19,355 nt of DNA from Gammaproteobacteria bacterium (lineage in GTDB: Bacteria > Pseudomonadota > Gammaproteobacteria > Arenicellales > Poriferihabitantaceae): assembly GCA_024679435.1 (NCBI GenBank), contig JAIBDK010000008.1:1-19355 (forward strand), written 5' to 3'. The translations under genes were made by a program, and so were the position numbers. Below, piece after piece: positions 14,215 through 19,355 of this stretch. The number at the start of each line of letters is the position of its first letter. Position 1 is the stretch's first letter. Under the pieces are notes generated by a model. It had not been told where the DNA came from, made no database searches, and saw only the letters and a program-made list of their open reading frames with translations.

Positions 14215-15366
14215 TTGCACGAATCTGCCACTCAACACATTGCTGACCAAACTTCGGGATTTGCAAGAAAGCGAATAGAAAATATGCTTTCGGCGAGTGG
14301 CGTTTCAATTAACGGCTCTAACCCTTGGGATATCAAAGTTTCAAACCCCTCTTTTTTCAGCCGCGTATTAATAAACGGGTCACTCGGACTGGGAGAATCC
14401 TATCTAGATGGTTACTGGGACTGCGAACAGGTAGATGAAACCATTAACCTGATATTAAGATCTGAACTTTCCAACAGCCATAAATTTCTCAGTCATATCA
14501 TTTCCCATATTCAGGCCACACTATTTAATTTGCAAAAGTCCTCCCGTGCATTCCAGGTTGGTGAAGAACATTACGACGTTGGAAATGACCTGTATTCCCG
14601 AATGCTAGACAAGAGAATGACGTACACCTGCGGTTACTGGGCTCGAGCGCAAAACCTGGAAGACGCTCAGCAAGATAAACTTGACCTTATTTGTCGAAAA
14701 ATGGATCTTCAACCGGGAATGAAAGTTCTTGATATTGGTTGCGGCTGGGGAAGTTTTGCGGAATATGCCGCAAAAAACTATGGTGCTGAAGTGACAGGGA
14801 TTACGGTATCCGCTGAGCAGGTAAAACTTGGAATGGAGCGCTGCAAAGGCTTGCCCGTCGATCTTCGGCTCAAGGATTATCGAGAAATTAACGAAAAATT
14901 TGACGGCATAGTCTCCATCGGTATGTTTGAACATGTCGGACATAAAAACTACCAGACTTACATGCAAACTGTGAACCAATGTCTTGAAAATGGTGGCCGA
15001 TTTCTGCTTCATACTATAGGGAAAAACAACTCCCGCCCCGGGTTAGACCCCTGGATTGGAAAGTACATTTTCCCGAATGGTGAAATCCCGTCACTAAAAA
15101 GGATTGCTGAAGCTGCTGAGTCCAAGTTGATAATAGAAGATGTACACAACTTCGGTCCGGACTATGATAAAACCCTTATGGCATGGTGCCAGAATTTTAA
15201 TAAAGCATGGCCTGATTTAAAGCATCACTACTCAGACAGATTCTACCGAATGTGGAATTATTATCTGAAAGTATGTGCCGGTGCTTTCCGGGCGCGAGAT
15301 TTGCAACTCTGGCAAGTTGTAATGACAAATGGTATTTCCGCGGAAGCGTATAGACGACCTGAATAA
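14215..15366 (+). CDS. cfa: Cyclopropane-fatty-acyl-phospholipid synthase
   Basis: A 383-residue S-adenosylmethionine-dependent enzyme that adds a methylene bridge to double bonds of membrane phospholipid acyl chains, typically on entry to stationary phase or acid stress. The N-terminal lipid-binding domain includes SLGLGESYLDGYWDCE. The SAM-binding motif is VLDIGCGWG (171-179). Residues of the bicarbonate site are at E. coli positions: C139 (YTCGYW), E239 (GMFEHVG) and H266 (LLHTIG), with a tyrosine in NYYLKVCAGAFRARD. The start is TTG at 14215, with AGGAG (14203-14207) seven bases upstream; this start alone gives E. coli numbering and length (382). Start by ATG at 14284 would lose conserved residues. 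A probable terminator follows at 15390-15412. Confidence 0.96.
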   Translation: MHESATQHIADQTSGFARKRIENMLSASGVSINGSNPWDIKVSNPSFFSRVLINGSLGLGESYLDGYWDCEQVDETINLILRSELSNSHKFLSHIISHIQATLFNLQKSSRAFQVGEEHYDVGNDLYSRMLDKRMTYTCGYWARAQNLEDAQQDKLDLICRKMDLQPGMKVLDIGCGWGSFAEYAAKNYGAEVTGITVSAEQVKLGMERCKGLPVDLRLKDYREINEKFDGIVSIGMFEHVGHKNYQTYMQTVNQCLENGGRFLLHTIGKNNSRPGLDPWIGKYIFPNGEIPSLKRIAEAAESKLIIEDVHNFGPDYDKTLMAWCQNFNKAWPDLKHHYSDRFYRMWNYYLKVCAGAFRARDLQLWQVVMTNGISAEAYRRPE

Positions 15367-15389
15367 CACTCATACTAGTCGCCATTGCT

Positions 15390-15414
15390 AATCTAATGTG
15401 ATTGGATTGTTTTG
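15390..15414 (+). terminator. Probable cfa terminator
   Basis: AATCTAAT (15390-15397) pairs with ATTGGATT (15401-15408), eight pairs including one G-U, around a three-base loop, then GTTTTGATTT. The stem is AT-rich, so moderate strength is expected. Confidence 0.5.
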
Positions 15415-15906
15415 ATTTGCAGGACGGTTATTGTTTTACTGCGTTTTCGTATGTTGGTCACTGCTCTGCCGGTACCGGAAACCAATTTTCCAATTCTTAA
15501 ATTATCTGACACCCATGCTCGTTATCTTTGTGAAGAATCCGGGTATAAAATTCAACAATACCAAACCATCTGGCACCGCTTACCTGTTCTGTCAGATCAT
15601 TCCCGTATTGCTCAGAGTCTTGTCCGGTATGCGAAGCACGCGACTGGTCTACAGTGTCAACAGACTTCCAGACGCCTGGACCTAACTGGTTAAAGGGTAG
15701 TGCTCTGTTGACTTCCACTACCCTTTCCATAAAGAGTATTCTACCCGGCACACGGTACTCTTCATCGAAGCCATGATATTCTTCACTTCAGAGCCGTCGA
15801 AGTTGATCAACGGCTATCACTGAACGAACATAACTTTCCGGAAAGCTTTACAGTAACCCTATAGATAGAATACTTCATTGACCTCACAGACTAAACGCAA
15901 ATCAAT
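15415..15906. other. Gene-free stretch before the glycosyltransferase
   Basis: No protein gene is supported. Two overlapping plus-strand frames (15412-15693 and 15431-15685) lack ribosome binding sites. One contains MLVIFVKNPG, faintly like the start of TIGR04282-type transferases, but the rest does not follow. The second half holds three hairpins in a row (15692-15815). TAGAAT (15866-15871) is a possible -10 for the downstream gene. Confidence 0.45.
15692..15815. repeat. Cluster of three inverted repeats
   Basis: AAAGGGTAGTG (15692-15702) pairs perfectly with CACTACCCTTT (15716-15726), 11 pairs with a 13-base loop. AAGAGTA (15732-15738) pairs with TACTCTT (15756-15762). AGCCGT (15792-15797) pairs with ACGGCT (15810-15815). 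None is followed by a T run on either strand, so they are not ordinary terminators. Confidence 0.55.
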
Positions 15907-16599
15907 ATGAAATTAAGCATCGTCATCCCCTGCTATAACGAAGTATCGACCATTGAAGAGATTATTAATGCCGTAAACGCATCTGCACATATTCAAAAAG
16001 AAATCATCGTTGTTGATGATTACTCTAACGATGGCACCCGCGAGAAACTTCAGCAGGAGCTGCACAAACGTGTTGATCAGGTTCACTATCATGATGCGAA
16101 TATGGGAAAAGGTGCGGCATTGAGAACAGGAATTAAACACGCGACTGGTGATGTTCTGATTATCCAGGATGCAGATCTGGAGTATGACCCTCAGGAGTAT
16201 CCAATGGTCATCGGTCCTATACTTAATGGCCAAGCCGACGTTGTGTACGGTTCCCGGTTCATTGGAGCCCAGGCACATCGTGTGCTTTATTTCTGGCACC
16301 GTGTTGGTAACGGGTTTTTAACATTGCTGTCCAACATGTTCACCAATCTCAATCTCACCGATATGGAAACCGGTTATAAGGCGTTTCGAACCGACATCGT
16401 TCAATCCATAGAGATACAGGAAAACCGTTTTGGCTTTGAACCGGAGATTACAGCAAAGATGTCGCGTATGAACGTGCGAATCTTTGAGGTCGGGATTTCA
16501 TACAATGGGCGCACCTATGCAGATGGCAAGAAAATCGGCTGGAAAGACGGATTTAGTGCCATTTACAGCATTATCAAATACAATATTTTCTGCAAGTAA
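15907..16599 (+). CDS. Family 2 glycosyltransferase, DPM1-like
   Basis: A 230-residue GT-A fold glycosyltransferase. LSIVIPCYNE (3-12) opens the nucleotide-sugar domain; VVDDYSNDGT (35-44) contributes D37/D38; IIQDADLEYDP (85-95) contains the metal-binding D-A-D at 88-90; METGYKAFR (153-161) and FGFEPEI (176-182) are acceptor-side motifs. This pattern matches the polyprenyl- or dolichyl-phosphate sugar transferase (DPM1) branch, which moves mannose or glucose from a nucleotide sugar to a lipid carrier. There is no C-terminal membrane anchor, so it would be soluble or peripheral. The sugar and acceptor cannot be read from the sequence. The ATG at 15907 lacks an evident Shine-Dalgarno but gives the expected family start. 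It converges with the CBS gene 25 bases away. Confidence 0.88.
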   Translation: MKLSIVIPCYNEVSTIEEIINAVNASAHIQKEIIVVDDYSNDGTREKLQQELHKRVDQVHYHDANMGKGAALRTGIKHATGDVLIIQDADLEYDPQEYPMVIGPILNGQADVVYGSRFIGAQAHRVLYFWHRVGNGFLTLLSNMFTNLNLTDMETGYKAFRTDIVQSIEIQENRFGFEPEITAKMSRMNVRIFEVGISYNGRTYADGKKIGWKDGFSAIYSIIKYNIFCK

Positions 16600-16624
16600 A
16601 GCCGTTTTAATATTTATATTAAGG

Positions 16625-17053
16625 TCAACCGGAAATATATTGCTCAAGCTGAGTGATGGTAAATTGTTGCTCCTTTATCACCGCTTTAACAAGGTCTCCT
16701 ATAGACACCATTCCGAGGACTTTTTCATTCTCCACTACCGGAAGATGACGAAAGTCATTCTCCGTCATCATTGACATGCATTCGTTTACACTGTTATCCA
16801 ATGTAATGGTCATAACATCTTTGGTCATTATTTCACTGACTCTTGCGGTACTCGAAGATCTGTTTTCAAGAAAAATTTTTCTCGCATAATCTCTTTCGCT
16901 GAGAATCCCTGATAGCTTTCCATTATCTATCACTAATAACGCACCTATTCCCTTTTCAGCCATCAAACGAATTGCGTTATGCACCAAGTCGTCTGACTTG
17001 ACACTCCAGAGTTCATTGCTTTTACCGTTTAAAATACTGGAAATCTTGTTCAC
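16625..17053 (-). CDS. Tandem CBS-domain protein
   Basis: A 142-residue protein made almost wholly of two CBS domains (about 8-62 and 75-130). LLVIDNGKLSGILSERDYARK and DFRHLPVVENEKVLGMVSIGDLVK are the typical cores. Such stand-alone pairs bind adenosyl ligands (AMP, ATP, SAM) and often act as energy-state sensors; the partner is unknown. The start is GTG at 17053, preceded by GAGGG six bases upstream. It lies 77 bases downstream of the symporter-kinase gene on the same strand, so co-transcription is possible. A five-base stem, CGAGT/ACTCG, at 17113-17126 in the spacer has no T run. Confidence 0.9.
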   Translation of the reverse strand: MNKISSILNGKSNELWSVKSDDLVHNAIRLMAEKGIGALLVIDNGKLSGILSERDYARKIFLENRSSSTARVSEIMTKDVMTITLDNSVNECMSMMTENDFRHLPVVENEKVLGMVSIGDLVKAVIKEQQFTITQLEQYISG

Positions 17054-17130
17054 ACAAAACCCTCGACTATGTTCGCATTGCAGATCATCATACCAAACAA
17101 CAGGTTAGTTGACGAGTACCGACTCGGCTC

Positions 17131-19355
17131 TTATAAACGGCTTGCTGGATTTGAACACTTCAGAGGCAACCGAATCCTGAAACAGGCTCCGGTTCCAGCT
17201 TCATCAATCAAATCCAGAGTGCCTTCCATTTTCTCAATTAACTGACGACTGATGGACAGTCCCAGCCCGGCGCCACTGGTTGTGGAAACCTGTTCGACAC
17301 CGCGACTGAATTTATTGAATACCGCAGCCTTATCGGTGATACCCCGACCATTGTCTCGAACATAAACCTCATAAAAGCTCTCCGTACAAAGGCTGGCGAT
17401 TTCCACCATCGGCTCTGGATTGGTATTGTATTGCACAGCATTGGTCACCAGGTTAATCATCACCTGATGAAATCGATCCGAATCCCCCATGATCATTACC
17501 CGCGCTGATCTCTGACGTAACTTCAGATCCACACCATTTCTTACTGCAATACCTCTGCATGTATCAATAGCCCTGTCAATTATCGCCTCGGGGTTTATTT
17601 CCTTGCAATCTATCTCCATTTCTCCATGTTCAAATCGGCTTACTTCAAGAATTTCGTCCAACAACCGTGTCAAACGCAGGCTTTCCTCATGAATGATCTT
17701 GTTGAAGCGGGCCCTTTTTTGCGGTTCCAGACTTTGATTCTCTATTAAAATTTCCGACATTGAACGAATCGATGTCATCGGCGTGCGCAACTCGTGACTG
17801 ACCTGACTAAGGAATTCATCTTTATGAATATCCAGTTCCTGCAACGTTCTGTTTGCATCCCTGAGTTGCTCCGCGGTGGAGCGTAGTTCTTCAGACTGAA
17901 GCTCCAGCCTTCGACTATATTCAACCACTTGTTGAGTTTCATCCACCAGATTTATTATTTCCTCGAGACTGATTGTTTCCCCGGTTGCTATCTGGGAAAC
18001 CAGCGTACGAGCTGCAGATGCGCCGATATTGCCGGCAAGATGACGTTCTATGTTAGCCACGAAATGCGGATCTGGAATATCTCTGGAATGATGATCCACA
18101 CTGTTTTTTGACATCTGATTGAACAGAGCGCGGGTCTGATCAGCACCCAGTATGCGCTGGGTCAGCCAATATAGTTCCCGGGTTGTGGTCTTGCGCTGCA
18201 ACACCCGGGACTCGGTGCCCGGTAAATTGCGAAATGCATCCACAAAAAGAACACTTTGCAACTTTTCCAGAGGAGATTGAGTCGTCCACAATGACACAAC
18301 AAATATTAAGAGAGTATTCAATCCCAGACTCCAGAACACCGCATGCACGAGGGGATCCAACCCCGACAAACCAAGAAACGCACCGGGCTTCAGTAAACCA
18401 ATTCCAAACAGGCCATTTTCAACAATATCTGCAACCATCCCTCCAGTTTCCACCAGACTGGGAAGGAACAAAGTGTATCCCCATAACAGAAAACCTGCGG
18501 TCATTCCGCTAATCGCTCCTTTTACGGTCGCGTTTCTCCAGAACAGCCCGAGAATTAGCGCCGGACTGAACTGAGCCACGCCCACAAAAGCAATCAACCC
18601 TATGGATGCCAGCGCATCAGACTTAGCACTGGAGAGAAAATACAGGTATCCCAGAAAAAGTATAACGCCTATGGATATGCGCCGACTGATCAGCATGAAG
18701 TGCTTTATGTCACCACTTTCATCCAGCTTAAAAAACGGTGAGTGCAACGCAACCGGCACAATTATATGATTTGAGATCATAATTGACAAAGCAATACTGG
18801 CTACGATAACCATGGATGTCGCTGAAGAAAACCCCCCAATAAAAGCCAGCAACGCGAGTGCTTCTTGTCCGGCAAAAATCGGAAGGGTCAATAAAAACAT
18901 ATCCGGATTGGCATTTGCCGGAAGAACAGCAAGCCCTACTATGGCAATAGGTATAACGAACATACTCATTAGAAACAGATAAAGTGGAAAAGCCCATGAT
19001 GCAGTTCTCAAATGATCTTCATTGGCATTTTCTACCACCGTAGTTTGAAATTGACGCGGAAGACAGACGATGGCTATCGACGACAACAGCAGGAGATTGA
19101 CCCATCGCCAACCGAATGATTGGCCTTGCTGAAGCACAACACCCGCTGATTTGTACTCAAAGACCTTACCCACACCACCGCTAATATAAAAGACCACAAA
19201 AACACCAACCGCAAGAATGGCAAATAACTTTACCAACGCCTCGAATGCAATAGCAGCAACTACTCCCGGGTTCCGTTCATTGGCATTTAAGTTACGGGTC
19301 CCAAACAGTATTGTAAATATTGCCATTAAAATCGCAATCCAAAGTCCAGAGCTAG
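17131..19355 (-). CDS. Sodium/solute symporter-histidine kinase, N-terminus cut off
   Basis: The gene runs off the right window edge; the frame stays open there, so 740 residues are visible and an N-terminal part of the transporter is missing. Numbering below starts at the internal Met at 19326. About eight membrane helices of an SSF (SLC5-like) domain fill residues 1-360, including GGFSSATSMVIVASIALS, like the sodium-site helix of the family. A STAC-like linker follows (about 380-446: ELYWLTQRILGADQTRALF, then HLAGNIGASAARTLV). Next come a coiled coil (about 455-500), then the kinase: H511 (SQVSHELRTP), N629 (LVTNAVQYN), DNGRGI and GAGLGLSIS. This is the CbrA/CrbS architecture, which controls carbon or acetate use, although no PAS domain is evident here. 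There is no receiver domain and no adjacent response regulator in view. Confidence 0.93.
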   Translation of the reverse strand, partial: SSGLWIAILMAIFTILFGTRNLNANERNPGVVAAIAFEALVKLFAILAVGVFVVFYISGGVGKVFEYKSAGVVLQQGQSFGWRWVNLLLLSSIAIVCLPRQFQTTVVENANEDHLRTASWAFPLYLFLMSMFVIPIAIVGLAVLPANANPDMFLLTLPIFAGQEALALLAFIGGFSSATSMVIVASIALSIMISNHIIVPVALHSPFFKLDESGDIKHFMLISRRISIGVILFLGYLYFLSSAKSDALASIGLIAFVGVAQFSPALILGLFWRNATVKGAISGMTAGFLLWGYTLFLPSLVETGGMVADIVENGLFGIGLLKPGAFLGLSGLDPLVHAVFWSLGLNTLLIFVVSLWTTQSPLEKLQSVLFVDAFRNLPGTESRVLQRKTTTRELYWLTQRILGADQTRALFNQMSKNSVDHHSRDIPDPHFVANIERHLAGNIGASAARTLVSQIATGETISLEEIINLVDETQQVVEYSRRLELQSEELRSTAEQLRDANRTLQELDIHKDEFLSQVSHELRTPMTSIRSMSEILIENQSLEPQKRARFNKIIHEESLRLTRLLDEILEVSRFEHGEMEIDCKEINPEAIIDRAIDTCRGIAVRNGVDLKLRQRSARVMIMGDSDRFHQVMINLVTNAVQYNTNPEPMVEIASLCTESFYEVYVRDNGRGITDKAAVFNKFSRGVEQVSTTSGAGLGLSISRQLIEKMEGTLDLIDEAGTGACFRIRLPLKCSNPASRL

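Noticed and set aside
15431..15685. Possible decayed TIGR04282-type transferase (MLVIFVKNPG)
   Set aside because: Only about ten residues resemble the family start; the rest does not align in any of the three frames.
15692..15726. Terminator downstream of cfa
   Set aside because: The 11-pair stem is strong but has no T run on either strand and lies more than 300 bases past cfa; the hairpin at 15390-15408 is a better candidate.

Overview
The window looks like chromosomal DNA of a marine-type gammaproteobacterium, perhaps related to Marinobacter, Oleiphilus or Hahella. UvrD, DNA polymerase I and cyclopropane-fatty-acid synthase are close to their E. coli versions; for example, Cfa has Cys139, Glu239 and His266 at the E. 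coli positions. A DUF2782-like gene lies head-to-head with polA, as I recall from pseudomonads. The two-component pair at 7.2-10.2 kb matches the proteobacterial dedicated sortase (Pds) regulators known mostly from marine species. I see no phage, insertion sequence, CRISPR array, tRNA or rRNA. Taxon placement is inferred from remembered families only.

Layout. 1-838: no convincing large gene, but a minus-strand terminator, a dyad cluster containing a perfect TGTGA-N6-TCACA (CRP/Vfr-type) site, and a 24-codon ORF with a good ribosome binding site. 839-2668: a large exported protein with one CxxCH haem motif. 2669-2907: a second perfect CRP-type site at the correct distance from a -10 box, followed about 40 bases later by a strong terminator, so probably a small-RNA gene. 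2908-4293 (minus): a class III aminotransferase resembling taurine-pyruvate aminotransferase, divergent from uvrD (4460-6628). 6680-6973 (minus): a small unknown protein. 7210-10156: a PdsR/PdsS-like response regulator and sensor kinase. 10128-10885 (minus): two translationally coupled small exported proteins. 11116-13854: polA. 14215-15366: cfa. 15367-15906: a gene-free stretch with several hairpins. 15907-16599: a DPM1-like family 2 glycosyltransferase. 16625-17053 (minus): a two-CBS-domain protein. 17131-19355 (minus, cut by the window edge): a sodium/solute-symporter histidine kinase with a STAC-like linker.

How parts may work together. The most interesting signal is the putative CRP-activated small RNA at about 2745-2807. 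Its predicted 5' end (2743-2753) is perfectly complementary to 11 bases over the start codon of the response regulator gene (7209-7219). The next five bases (2754-2758) are complementary to that gene's Shine-Dalgarno sequence (7200-7204), with a four-base bulge in the mRNA. This would link carbon-status signalling by CRP to control of the Pds-type two-component system. Everything about this link beyond the base matches is inference.
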